From the NCBI GenBank assembly GCA_037389465.1, contig JAZARR010000221.1, positions 846,501-910,500 on the forward strand: a DNA stretch of 64,000 bases, read 5' to 3'. This stretch comes from Baylisascaris procyonis (Eukaryota; Nematoda; Chromadorea; Rhabditida; Ascarididae). Made by a program: the position numbers and the translations under genes. Under the pieces are notes generated by a model that had not been told where the DNA came from, did not search any database, and saw only the letters and a list, made by a program, of their open reading frames with translations. Shown piece after piece: positions 12,582 to 24,948 of the stretch; positions within the stretch are counted from its first letter, which is position 1; the number at the start of each line of letters is the position of its first letter.

Positions 12582-12589
12582 ATTCCTTG

Positions 12590-12591
12590 CT
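12590..12591 (-). promoter_or_regulatory. Possible trans-splice acceptor of the second GST
   Basis: On the minus strand CCTTTTTTTAG ends eight bases before the ATG of the GST gene. A pyrimidine-rich AG this close to a start codon, with no upstream coding exon, is the usual mark of spliced-leader addition in nematodes. A cis-spliced non-coding exon cannot be excluded. Confidence 0.5.
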
Positions 12592-14799
12592 AAAAAAAGG
12601 AAATTTAGGAAGTGCAATGGTACTACAGCCTACAGCTTCAAACGCATTGTTAAACGAGGCTTCTGCAAATTTCTAAATAATGGGGCTAAACCAACATCAC
12701 GTTGTGCCTGTACGTCTATGCATGTATGTGTCTGCATGTTTGATCGTTTTAGTAATGCAAGAAAGGTGATAACATGAAATCTGACGAACATGACCAGCAG
12801 AGTAGGATGACATTTTGTATTCCATTTCGTCCCAATCGTTAATTCTAATGAAAGGCTTTCTCTATGCGTTATAAAAGTTTCAAGTGGCGCAAAATTTCAT
12901 GTAAATTTCTGAACTGGAAGGGTGAAGAGGACAATATTATACACTGACTCATACAACCGGTCTGTTTCGAGGAAAAAAAAAGTTGCATCTCGTGTAGTGC
13001 GTTGAATGTGGATGAAAGATGGATTTTTTGGCAATACGTCTGTATAAATGTTTAGTGCTATTGCAAAATTACTAAACATTGCACTGATGCAAATCACTGT
13101 GAATCATTTTTCAGTTATTCATTACCAAGGTAATACATAACGGCTAGAGAAGCATGACCCAAGAATCCTTTACATAATGTATAAAAAAAGAGAAGATAAA
13201 ATCTAATCTTAAAAATTCCATCCGATCCTATGTAATGCGCTATGAATGACGCAGTAGAGCGAGTGAATAAAATTGTAGAGGAGTGCAGCAATGGGCAACT
13301 TGAAGTTAACGCAGAGAAAACTTGCAACATATTGTATTGCCTTAACAACGGTAAAGAAACGTCTAACTAAAATGCGAATGCAGCTATGGAATCTTGTTAA
13401 ATTCGTTGAGTGAATCGGCAACATAAAAAACGCTGAATTAGACAACTAATTTGCCATTATTATGCTTTAATTTGCCATTATGGCCAAGATTGAGTCACAG
13501 CATCTTAGCTCATCTAAAGGTCATTAATAGTAGGTAAATCGTTTGGAGTATCTATTTTCCCGGTTTCGCATATTCAAAAACCTATTTAACCATTCACTTT
13601 GCAGCGAAGATTTAAGCAGAAGTTATATAGCATTTTGCGTGCCCAAAAGAGATTCCCTCTTGCTATTGAAAGACGATCCCAGAGATGAAACCGTTCATCT
13701 TTTTTTTCTTTGAAAAATTAATCACTACAATTAGAAAAAACTAATATGAAAGCAAAATTTAGCCCAGAAACATGCAAAAAAATTTCATTTTTAAGAAAAT
13801 GCAGTAAATATTCCGTTTATATAAAAGGCCGTATCCGAAGCGAATAATGGTGCTAAAACTCACTTTGTCAGTGTACCACGATATACTATGATATTCCGAC
13901 TCTAATTTATAGGCAACACTAAGGTCAGTTGACAATGTGAGTAATATTCATGAAAAATTGAGCACTGATCGAAAAATAAATAAACAACAGAAGAGGCATA
14001 GTTGTCACAGTTCGTATTTTTGCAGATCTGCTCGCCCCTAACAGCGCTATAAAATGCAAATCACTTTTCAACTATTAAACTTGACTTAGGACATTCAGGT
14101 GTTTCATATACGTGAGCATTGTTGCAAGCTTCACCCCTCATTTGTTTGAATAATTTGGTGCATTCAGCACTCATAAGCCCGAATATTTCGTATACTGGTT
14201 GGCTTATGATAGTATTTAGAACACGAAAACCATTTACACAATTACTCTCCATATTTAAATGAGTGGACTTTGTGCCGTCATAATGCGATTGGGGCACTAT
14301 GTGCAAATGGCTGCTCCATCTTCCATCTAAGTGTCGTTTTTACCTCCCTATTTTTATTTTAAACCATTAAAAATCAATAGCTGAATTAAGCGAGAATCCG
14401 CTCTTCTTTTGGAAATGGATGAAAATTCGACTCCGTTGAGACACTCGTTCGCATAGCATTCTAAATGAATTATACGAGTGCAAAAGTCCGATCACTAGAA
14501 CATCTGAAGATTACTCCTCGATTCAAATGATAAAACGTTTCTAAAATTTGATTAAATGAAGTCGTTTTGAGATGGGAGACACCCATTCCGCCTCATTAAG
14601 CTTCATGCTTAGGTTTTTTCCCATTTGTGAATTGAAAGTGGAAAACAAACAGATAGATAGGAACAAGCTTGGTTCGCATTGCTAAAATACGGTTTAAAAA
14701 ACCTGCAAATCAAACAGGTTCTGCAAAGCGGCAGTAGTGATCGATTCTGGACTGCAGACCGAAAGTTATAGCCAAAAGAACTTGTAATGACTGGTTTGT

Positions 14800-14994
14800 A
14801 TGGATAGAAGAGCAGCCTTGAGGGCTATCCGTCGAATTATCCACAAATTTCAGGTCGATGGAGACTCCGTTCAGATAATCGTAACACCTCAACGCGTCGA
14901 AATTGAGAGTACAAAGAAAAGTGGACAGGATTTCTCAGCGATAACTGCAGTTAGAAATAATTCACATATGAATAATTCGATAAAACTGTCGTAA
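14800..14994 (+). CDS. Hypothetical small ORF or exon, unrecognised
   Basis: The frame opens with ATG at 14800 and stays open for 64 codons. Its first part is basic (RRAALRAIRRIIHKFQ), and a good acceptor, aaatttcag, falls inside it at about 14850, so the part beginning VDGDSVQIIVTPQRVEIES could instead be an internal exon. The mixed charged/hydrophobic composition looks more like coding sequence than the surroundings do. I do not recognise a family, no clear donor follows, and no partner exons were found. It is repeated at 47185-47379. Confidence 0.2.
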   Translation: MDRRAALRAIRRIIHKFQVDGDSVQIIVTPQRVEIESTKKSGQDFSAITAVRNNSHMNNSIKLS

Positions 14995-16191
14995 AGATTA
15001 GTTGCTAGATTTGATTATATAAAATCCTCTAGACGTATTTTTATCCTGATTCTAAATTTGCAAATAGTTATCATCGATCGATGTATGGCTAACCGTAAAA
15101 TAAAACAACGATTTCAATTGGCCGCTCTATTGACACACTACTTTAAACACACAAAAAAGCAAGAACGAAGCAACTGCGATGTATGCAACGCCGAACGATT
15201 CGAGTGGCTCAGCTGCCTTCAACACTTCGCTTTTATACTGCCACTACAAGCATAATTCGCACAAACTATAGACTATTACGCACAGAAAGAAGTGTGCACG
15301 TGAAGTGATCATTGTTGACATCGTAGTGACAATGATTTAAAGTTGTTGATTAGGGCAATGAGATCATCGACTAGATGGGAGAGGGGAAGGGATTGATCGC
15401 AATATTTCAACGTCCTCCACTAGCGGCAAGGATTATAACTTCATTTGCTAAAATTTTTAGCTAAAACGGCAAACAAGTATTCTAAGAACGATGGGGATTT
15501 TCTAATAGCGCGATACAACGCTCGTAAGCACGAAATGTGTCCACTCGATCAACATCGGGAATAATCTTGCAAAACATCAAACAAATGCTTCCTTCAGCAT
15601 CTCTAAAAATATTTTTCTGCATCGATAATAGTGATTTTAATTGTTTCAACAAAGAGATTACTTAGAGTTTTTCGGCGAAGGTAAAAATTGTGAAAGTGTT
15701 AAAGGTAAATGAATTTTTAAAAAATGACCTAAAATCATACATACATGTTGGAAGAGGGAACCATAATCGTAAAGATCAATGAAATGCAGACCAATTTCCA
15801 CAAAAGATCTCTTTGTTGCACTTAGCTTTTATTTTTCAAAGATTATGAATGTGAATGACGTCATAGCAAATGTCATTCTATAAACATCACATGGAAATAA
15901 GAAAGAGATCATTGTCAACGAATGCTGTTGTGAAATATCTGTATTATGAGCATGAGCTTTGCCCATTTCAAAGTTCACTGTGTAAAAATAAAAAGGAAGG
16001 GAAACGCTAGGCAAAGCTTTCAGAATAAACGGAGGAAATCATCGCAAAGAAGAATAATCAGAAAGGAACCTAAAATTTTACTTTATTTTATTTTACTTTA
16101 ATCGACAAAGCATTCATTACGAATAGGTGTCTCTTCATATCGCTTCCACTTCCACTTAGCTGAAGTTATACGGTAGCGTGGAGGTTAAGGC

Positions 16192-16391
16192 TTAGGCTCG
16201 TCTCCTGCCCATCGGATACTGACGAGTCGATTCATCGTTGTTCCACTCAAGAAGAGGATTCGGACTTGCTCCACCGCCTTCGTCCCTATGAGGCGCGTGG
16301 TTGAAGTGACTCGATAGGACGAAGCCAAATAGTCTAGTCGGAGCCCTCTTTAAACCGACCGCGCAGTAACCAATACCAAACAATGAATGAC
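16192..16391 (-). CDS. Probable 3'-terminal exon of an unrecognised gene
   Basis: On the minus strand a TTTTAG acceptor (AG at 16393-16392) opens an exon of two bases plus 66 codons ending in TAA at 16194-16192. The product has a short hydrophobic start (HSLFGIGYCAVGLKRAP), then a polar tail rich in H, N, E and R ending PMGRRRA. About 100 bases downstream are AATAAA signals (16080-16092). Acceptor, long frame, coding-like composition and polyadenylation signal together suggest a real last exon. Upstream exons should lie at higher coordinates on the same strand, but I could not assign them; 18184-18561 is a weak candidate. Function unknown. Repeated at 48577-48776. Confidence 0.4.
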
Positions 16392-18183
16392 CTAAAATTA
16401 TGCAAATTGAAAAGTTGAACTCCATCGAAGTGAGGAAAAGTGACATCTAAACCAATCATTATTATGAAATTTTATATTACTATAAATTTTTTCGAAGAGG
16501 AAATGTGGACAATTTGGGGGTCTCAATGAAACAAAAAGAACATCTCGTGCCAACTTTCCTGATTAATTTTTCTAGTATTAAAAATATATCAACGAAGGAA
16601 TGCCAATTACATAAATTTCATAAAAGAAATACTTTTATGAAAGAACTTTGTTCGATTTAATTTATGGACGTTTAAAAAAACAATGTTTGGAATCACAATA
16701 TCAGTAGGGAAACGTTTACAAGTGTAGCGCTAAAGTAGCTTGATGTTGAAGACGAAAATGGGAAAACAAAGCAGAATGGAGAGATAGAGGAGGAAATACC
16801 GCTAAGAGTTGATATCGCTGAAGAGCTGATAACATTGTATAATGGACCTGATTGTCATGCTCATCTGGTGATAGTAACCTATACAAATATTAAGCTCCTC
16901 TTTGAATATTTCCATAACGATAGTTTTATCAATCCGAATATTTGGGTTATATAATTGAAATTGAAGCGTCTTTAGATTTGTTAATTTCTGCGTTCTCAGA
17001 CTTATTAATTTGCATTTAGTACATCGATGGATGTAGCCGTAAATGACGTCTTTGCATTCGTAACGATAACGCAATTCGAATTATCAGCTGAACACATTCT
17101 TTGTGAATTATAGTATTCATTCGATGCGTGTGCAGCCATGTTTTTGCACATCTATTAAAGGTTTTCGCTTGACTGATAAAAGCAAAAACACTAATAATAG
17201 CCGATCTGATGTGTACACTGAAAAGAGAGTGATATTTGCAACTCGATAAGTGCGCTTCGAAGACTGCACCATTTTTCAGTGGAGAAGCAAAGAACGGGAC
17301 GATAAATAACAGTAAAAGTTTAATGTCGGTCTTAGGAAGCAAGGCATGATCTGTGCTTTTTTGCAGTCTAATCGAATAGGTCTCCTATAGTGTAGATATT
17401 AAAAATAAAGTATAGCACCCAAAAACGTTCTCTCATTTTCTTACTTTTTGTTCTCTGATCAAAGTGAATTCTTATGCTCTACAATTCCTGAAATAATAAT
17501 TTCGTTTTTATCGATATCTGATCAAAGTGCGGCAAAAATTTCCTATTTTAGATTTTACACTTATGAATGCACAATCCACATAAAGGAAATGTCCACTCGA
17601 AAAGAAATCAACTATACGAGATTACTCTGTAAGTTTGATTGCTGAGTTTTTGCGGGTAACCAACGAACGAATATATGCACACAATTAACGTCGCTAGAGT
17701 CAATCCTTTCACAAATTCTATGAATTTCCATTAAAATTACATCGTAGGTGGATTTTATTGCTTTATGTTGCAAATAAATTGCAAACACCCTTGCAAACGA
17801 ATATTCGCAAGAAAAGCACTACAATGGCGTCAGATCTGTGCGCCTATGCATTTGTGTACGTATCTTTGTCTGATCTAATCAATGATTCCAATTCAGGAAT
17901 AATGAGGTTCAAATTACGAGATTTGATGGGTATATTTCTAACGGTGCAGTAAATGACTATGGCAACCTTACATTGACCAATGAATTCCGAGAATTGCGAA
18001 CAACCAGAAGTGCCAAAAATTGCATAAAGATGGGCTTGTTACGAACGGTTAAATCTGAAATGTTTGTAACATTGTTGTGATACCGATTGATTCGATTAGA
18101 ACTTTAATGTGCTGTCACAAATGTTTCATTTCTACTGTTACTTTAACAATTAATAAAAGCTGTTCGTTTGAATCGCGAAAATG
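16392..18183. other. Region without an assigned gene
   Basis: If the terminal exon at 16192-16391 is real, this is probably intron with unrecognised upstream exons. A minus-strand acceptor, tctcttttcag, lies near 17220, followed by about 35 open hydrophobic codons, but no donor makes a convincing exon. Confidence 0.35.
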
Positions 18184-18561
18184 CTAAAGTGCATATCGTC
18201 GCAGTATTTGCGCACCTCTATGAGGACGTTCTAAGGCAGAAATTGCTGCGAACTTGTAAGTAATTACTAACTGATCTGGTACAATAATTTGCAGACTGTC
18301 AACAAAATATGGAAAAATGTAGAATTGGTGATTGTGGAATAGTATTACAGAAATCGAAATAAAAAACGGTCGCCCTCCAACACGCAAGAAACATGCACAC
18401 CAAAAAAGGAACGAAAAAACAAGGACACCTATAACACCACGCTGTTTCCTTCCATTTGCTGCGCAGCAATTCGCTTTGCATCCTCTTTGGTTGTATGGTG
18501 CATCTTGTATTGATTGAAATGCCTCCGAGACAACATCATCGACCACAGCATTGAGGGGCAA
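18184..18561 (-). CDS. Hypothetical protein or exon, unrecognised
   Basis: A 125-codon minus-strand frame starts MPLNAVVDDVVSEAFQ, has a Cys-rich basic patch (CKANCCAANGRKQR), a hydrophobic middle, and ends RRYAL. The first 42 codons and the last 37 look most like coding sequence. The middle could be an intron, since tttgttgacag before SLQIIVPDQ makes an acceptor, but I find no donor in matching phase. It could also be an upstream exon of the gene ending at 16192. No family recognised. Repeated at 50569-50946. Confidence 0.22.
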   Translation of the reverse strand: MPLNAVVDDVVSEAFQSIQDAPYNQRGCKANCCAANGRKQRGVIGVLVFSFLFWCACFLRVGGRPFFISISVILFHNHQFYIFPYFVDSLQIIVPDQLVITYKFAAISALERPHRGAQILRRYAL

Positions 18562-21500
18562 CTATGTTTGTGGAATGCGGTGCAGTGGTCACTTGCGCCG
18601 CGCTGTCATGGAAACGGAACGCTACTCCACTAGTAGTGTTTAAATATGAAATCTATCGCTTTGCTTATTTATATACGAGAAAACGAAGATAACTGAAGAA
18701 TATTGTAGAAAGCCGCTAAAGACATTCTGGAGGGTGAGTGACGGTGAAACTAACGTGCTGCGTACTACGTTTGCAGATAACGCGTGTCGCTATTTTTATT
18801 TATATGCCAATGCTTGATTGAAATCTTTGTTTCATATGTGTTGCATAAACGTTTACTTTTGAGAAGTAATCCATTCTCAAGTGCGATCGCATCGTTTGGA
18901 ATTTATTTACCCCTTCCATTTAGCCCTTTGCCTCCCTTCCATTGTTTGTATAGGCGGAGGAAGGGGTGGTAGAAGTGGAAGGGCGAGTATGAGGAGCCGC
19001 AAATAAACATCCGTATCGATTATATGCTGCTATACATCTTTAGTTCCGAATCCAATAGGGTTAATAGAGATTATACATTGCATTGAGACTTTGTGCTTGT
19101 GCATGGCTTGATTACCGATTGCGCAAGCCTCATATAATTGCGCTTTCGATTATTTTCCATCTGAAGACCAGATGGTTGGTAAACGTACATTCATGGCTTA
19201 CAACCTCTATCACACCGTCGATGCACATAAAATGAAGTTTAGAGAAGTTCACCAACTATAACGCATGTTCTGACTTATTTGTTGCCCTCTCAGGGCGGGT
19301 ATGAGCAAAGTTTTATTTATGGCGTTCGGAAATCCAGGGATTCTTCACTTGCATTCGCACAGTTCCCACGTTCGAGGCGCTGACTTCGGAGATTTCGGGT
19401 TTCCTTCAAAATGCCCAACTTCAGGGTCTCCAACTTTTACGGTCTCAAATGACAACATTATTGAAAATTATGAATTAGATTCGTCTTGGGGTATAAAGTG
19501 TCAGTTCTGCGACCAATTTTTTTGAGCTAGAACTTCAAATAGTTGTTAATTTCATCCCTTACTTTGTACCCCGCAGTTTTGACTCATAGCTTCAGCTTAA
19601 ATGAGTAAGTCTTTTGCGATCATGTAGCAGCAGAAAGAGCTTATTTACTGGTATAGTTAGGGATTGAGTTTCATCGATGAACTGAATGCATTTAGTTGAT
19701 AATCGGGTAGTTATGTTGTGTTTGTAAGGGTCTCTTTTTCTAGCTTTAGTTGCAAATAGGAGACTCAAGATTCAGAACGATGTCAACTGCTCAATTCCCT
19801 CAACCTCACCAACGTTGTCACGTTTTCAGTAATGTAAAGATACGCTAAAAACATTGAGGTATACCTCGTTTAATCCTTACACTCACATCCTCATATACTT
19901 TTTTCTGCAGCCTTATCCTCTTGCGATCAATTACTTTACTAAACTTGATAGACGTAAGAGCATTCGGTATATATTTTTCTGATTGTAAGTGACGAGTCTT
20001 TTACTCTTTTATCGGCTCTGTTATCTAATAATATGCAAATTTAGGTTGAGCTTATAAATTATGCAAATATTTCACTTTCGGTTTTCATGTAGACAATAAG
20101 AACGGTATGTTGGCATTTCCTCAGTGTTTAGTGCAGAGAGTCACTGTTGGGAAACTTTTGGCTATACTCATGACTCATTAATACTGAGATTCCACAATGT
20201 TTGCATCAGTGTGTGTGAGAGTGACACAAATAATAGAATTCCATGTGAAAAGATTCGCTCGAATAACACGCCGACTGCTTTCTATTCCATAGTTTTGCTA
20301 TTAATCATATACGTTTATTCGACTGCCTACTCTTTTGAGTATTTGAACGATTGTTGTTCAATGCACGATCATCGATAGCCTTGTGTTTCATTAAAGTCAT
20401 TCAAGTTGCGTAGCCCACGCCTGTTGAAGAACATTTGCATATAGGGGATTCATAGCCAGATTTCATGAAGTACCAAAATATGTGTGAGAAATTATTCTTG
20501 ATACAGTTTTCGACCGATTTACCAGTTAATTAGGTTTGTCAAAAGAACAAGAACAGTTGCAGTTAAAAAAACTTCTATTGCATGAAGCTACAACGGAGAT
20601 TAGTTATAATCGCATGTTGTACATTATGCGGACTTGTATCAATAAACGCCTGGAACGTTCTTATGGCGGAGTGTGCGAGAAAGGGTGAGTAAAGAACGGT
20701 GTTGTACCTATTTGCTTTCAGGTTGGATTTCTTTCCGGTTCTGAGGATAGTGGGAAGGATGCGTAAAATATCTGTAGCGATTTCTTCAACACCGCAGTTT
20801 CTAATATTTTGTAATCTTTTATAAGCGATCTCACATATAAATAGATTTTTGATGCTTATGGCCTTCATTTTTTTTTTCTGTTGCCTCTTCTAGATCGTGC
20901 ATCTGAGTTATTCTGCTAACCACTGATATCGGTACAGCAATTGTATTTATCTTACTGCTCTTATATGGTTTTGCTGACTTTGCTAGCTTACAGGAAATAT
21001 GAACTGTAGATGATCGAACACAGCTATGTAACCTGCGGCGACTAGGCGCTCTCAGAGCGATGACGCGAAACATTTTAACGGCCACATGGTCTGATCTGAA
21101 TTCGGTGAGTGGACCCCGAGGTTTGTTCACCTGCGGCTACAATGCATTCTCATCAATCTACCATACAGGTTTGCATTTGCAAAGCGCGTTATGGCAATAT
21201 TACATTCATGGCCATGTATATGTGAATTTGTTTGTTTGTTCGAAATCTTCAACTCGGGAATCATAGTTTCATGGATATAATATACACTCCATGTACCAAC
21301 TTTCATGTTGATCCGTCGACCTCGAATGTTGATCTGTAGGCTTTTCGTCAGATCTTAAAGTTTGTATGAATTTTGCAGGTGATCAAATCATGTTTTTATC
21401 ATTTAACGTGACTCCTTTACACAAGATTGGTGTTGTAGATCAGATCAATTCAAACACTAATACGTATAGCTTATGAGAGTGAATAGTTCCTTGAAAGAAA

Positions 21501-22603
21501 TCGCAAAAATAACATGTCGTTTCAGCTCCTTTGGCACGATTTTTTGCTTATTTTGATGGAAGGCTCAGCGCCCGAAGGCTTCATCCAAACTTTATTTCTA
21601 AGCGGTTAGCCGACTGAAAACGTCTAGTTTTCATCTTAAAAGTGCTGCAGCGTCATCTATATTCTTTCCATATTGGTTCTTAGCACAACTGTATGTTTGT
21701 GCTAGAAAGTTGTTCATATACCCCGAAGCTTTATGTCCAGTAACGAGATGGGCTCAAATATCACATATTTCTTTACTTCGTTCCTACGACAGTATAGATC
21801 GCATGGGTATCGGGCCCCGTATTTGAAATATTGGTAAAATGAAAAAACGCTCATTGGAAATATCCGAGAATAACCACTTGAGGAAGGAACGCTGATAGTC
21901 GATGCAAACGGCATTGTGGGCATCTTCTATGGCCTAGATTCCAGAAGGCAGCCTAGATTGCTGTGAATTGCATGCTTCTTCCAGAAGCATGAGGGATAGA
22001 AAAACATCAAAATGTTAGGTGGAGGATGTTTTGCTTGGTCTTGCTTCTTAACTTCACACGGACTTGACTGGCAAACGGTTGGACACAACAACCCAATTAT
22101 AGGTTCCAATTTAGAGGGCAGCCGATTGGTAGATGACACGATGTTTTTTGTATCGCACTCAGTGATGCTAACTGTGGTGGAGAGTAGATGGCGATGTTTT
22201 TCTAACAATCCCTCTAGTGCTTTTTTATTAGCATTTATAAACCTTTAGAAGCTTTATTGAGTGGCTTGAACTTAATTTCCTTCTATTCAGGGGTTGGCCT
22301 AACAACTTTGTAAATTCTTTACAGACCGGATGATTGCTGCTTGTAACAATTATACAGAGAACAACAGTTCAGACTATAATCAGTTGATCGCTCTCCTCGC
22401 CCTCAAATTTCGCTGAGCTTCTCAGCTGAAATATTTGGTACTTTTTGAAAACTTTACTTGCCTTTTCCTGTGTCCCTCCCGCCACCTCCCCCAGTCAGTT
22501 CTGTTCGATGAAGGTGGGAGGTGAAGGATGTGTTCTCATCTGTAGCACGAACAGAAGTATGGGCCCACTGCAACAAAAGTGACTAACATGTATGCGTTTT
22601 CAG
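18562..22603. other. Region without an assigned gene, upstream of the TMEM272-like exons
   Basis: The N-terminal exons of the membrane-protein gene at 22604 should lie here. One candidate is ATG at 21060 to a GTGAGT donor at 21105 (15 codons), but it ends in phase 0 while the next exon needs phase 1, so another exon would be required. No other supported feature was seen. Confidence 0.35.
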
Positions 22604-23629
22604 CGTTTGGTATGGCATTGGCAGCACTCTTTAACATAATACCTGTGTCGATGATTGTGATCGGTTTTCTGAATTTGGAGCAATGTGCTGTCGAGCCGTA
22701 CCTCCCGAAGTGGTTGATCTGGATGGGTACACTTCTCCTTGTCAAATACGCTGTTGACACAACACTACGCATTTATAAAGTATGCTGTGTTAAAGAGGTG
22801 CAACTATTTGGCACTCATCAGTTTGGTCCATTGGGTTGGATATTCTCCGGATTTATTACAATGTGTTTCTTGCTTGGTGAGTTTTTCAGCAAAAATTCGG
22901 TTGAAAGTTTTCGCTAACAGCGGACCCACTTCTTGTTTAAGAAATCGGCTCGCAGTGAATTGAGGCCGAGTACAGCCGACTACATCATTTCATCTTGTAA
23001 CCATAAAATGGCCTGTTAGCGGGATTTCTGGTTGCAATTTTGAAATTCATTTTTGATGTTTCACCGAATGTTTACTATTGGCCAAAATCCACTCCGCAAG
23101 TCCATCCGGGAAATATAATTATTTAAATAAACTAGCAGTGTTTCAGCTTGACTATTTATTATCAGCAGTCTTTCGATTGACAAATATATGTCACCTGTGT
23201 TCATACCTAAAAGAAGCCAATTCCTGGACCCTAGAAATTTCTTATGCAATCCTCCAGCTAAGCAGAACTCAGACAACTGCAGGCCTCAAGTCAAATCGTT
23301 CGTTCTTTTATATCACGAGTGAGCCTGTATATCTGCTTCACTGAGATGATCTGCGCACAGGGTTGAACTGATGAGTTTTATGTTCAGGTTCTTATTGGTT
23401 GTACGGGACGTTTGGTCGTGCACAGTTCACGATGTCCGAATACACCGACTACTGCGATATTCTCACCTATGGCAGTGTTTTTGTGATAATTTTACTTGTA
23501 TATGTAATTCTATTTGTACTGTGCTGTGTTTTTTGTGTGTGTTGTGGAGTGGTGTGTTGGAAGTCGAAAGTGGATCGTGAACGATATCAGGTGGCTAATA
23601 TGGTACATGCAGCGGTATCATCGCTATGA
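22604..23629 (+). CDS. TMEM272-like four-pass membrane protein, C-terminal two exons
   Basis: Exon 22604-22876 (acceptor gcgttttcag, donor g|gtgagt) joins in phase to 23388-23629 (acceptor tgttcag), ending in TGA. The joined product has four hydrophobic segments: FGMALAALFNIIPVSMIVIG; a second after EQCAVEPYLPKW; a third, LGWIFSGFITMCFLLGSYWL; and a fourth after the YCDILTYGS block. The C-x-x-E-P-x-L-P motif after the first segment, G-S-Y-W in the third and Y-C before the fourth match the TMEM272 family as I know it, common in nematodes and of unknown function. Cysteines after the last segment (FCVCCGVVCW) may be palmitoylated. The N-terminal cytoplasmic exon or exons were not found. Repeated at 54990-56015. 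Confidence 0.6.
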
Positions 23630-24948
23630 CAATATTACTGCTTTCAAGTCTTTCATTAAACATAGGGCCACAATTGAAATTCTACTTAAACGACTCTTGA
23701 TCCTTCATTATACACAACGCGCAATTTTATCATGTGATAGGAATTCTTGCAAAAATGTTATATAACCTAATGCAGTAATTGCGATCGCCACTCCAAGCAT
23801 AGATCGCCTCGACAGCATATTGGAAGTGTTGCTATATTCGTAGAGCGATAAGCAGCACTCATTTCCTCTATATTTTGCTTTTGTGGCTCACAAGCGATAT
23901 TTCACAGTAAGAATGCTTGTCCAAAAAACTTCATTGTGGTGCTGCTATATTTTACGGGTCATGTTCGCTATCAATCTCACCACGATTTCCTTTGAAACGA
24001 GTGAATAAATATATCGGCCGATTATTCACATGAATAAAGAGTGTGTAATTTATTGCTAGTTAATTTAGAGCATCGGTATCGCTATTCGCATATGGTTAGT
24101 GACGCGAATCTTCAAGAGTGCGGCTTAATTCTAGAAGTGTTGGAATGTAAGATCAAAATGGCGGTGATCTTATCTGGCCGACTGGTCCGGAATTACAATC
24201 TTGTGACATATTAATCTGTACTATCTCTTTTTTGCTTTTCTGGAAAAGCGTGTCCCATATTTTATCTGGCAGTAGTTCCTAAGACTTGCCACCACCGCTT
24301 TCTTGAACTTCTCTGTCAACACTGCATGGTGTGGAGAAAAAATACACTTTCAAAACATGCTTTAGGTATTGCTTGTTTATGTGGAAACACCTGCCAATTG
24401 TTCAGCTCTGTATCGTGAGCACCTTTAGTTCGTTTATCGTTAAACGACAGTTCTGGGAGGTCTGGCAGCCGTTCATCGTGAGAGCATCTCGGCAAAGCAG
24501 TAAAACATTCACGAGGTTACCCATATCAATGCATTACATTTATGAACGCTTAGGTTGTCTTACTGTTATTTGTATAGCATTACAACATTCATGAGATGAA
24601 TTCGTCACATCAGAACCTAATAGATGCAAGCTTGCTGACAACCGTATCGCCTGCCCGTGATATGTTGCCGCTCGTGTGGCAAAAAAATATTCACAGCGCA
24701 ACCATCTTCCCTGAAGAAGTGTCTAAAACGTGGATCCCGACTAACAGCCGCAGAAAGAGACTGAGCGCCGCGCGATGGTCGATATCGCGGAACGCCACGT
24801 CTTCGTTCCAAATACATGCAGCTGAACGACTGTGGCAAATAGCTACAGGGACAAACTACGCGCAACCCGACGGTCAGCACCATCCTTCTGCATACCAAGC
24901 AGACAAATTCGAAATTTCGACAAAGCGTTCAGGCAAGCAGATATGCAA
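23630..24948. other. Region between TMEM272-like exons and foldback element 2
   Basis: AATAAA motifs at about 24004 and 24030 could end the TMEM272-like transcript. From 24596 a 144-codon plus-strand frame runs to 25030 into the foldback element; it is basic and GC-richer than its surroundings, shares its last part with the repeat, and has an equally open shadow on the minus strand. I take it as repeat-derived rather than as a gene. Confidence 0.4.

Larger units (their letters stand above)
12582..16191. other. Region without a recognised gene, upstream of the second GST
   Basis: Apart from the weak candidate at 14800-14994, no exon with family similarity was found. A short direct repeat, taatttgccattat, occurs twice near 13446-13482. 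The minus-strand polyadenylation signal for the terminal exon at 16192-16391 lies near 16080-16092. Confidence 0.45.

Noticed and set aside
19301..19525. 74-codon plus-strand frame with repeated F-G-D-F-G-like text
   Set aside because: The pattern comes from short local DNA repeats; there is no splice signal or conserved motif.
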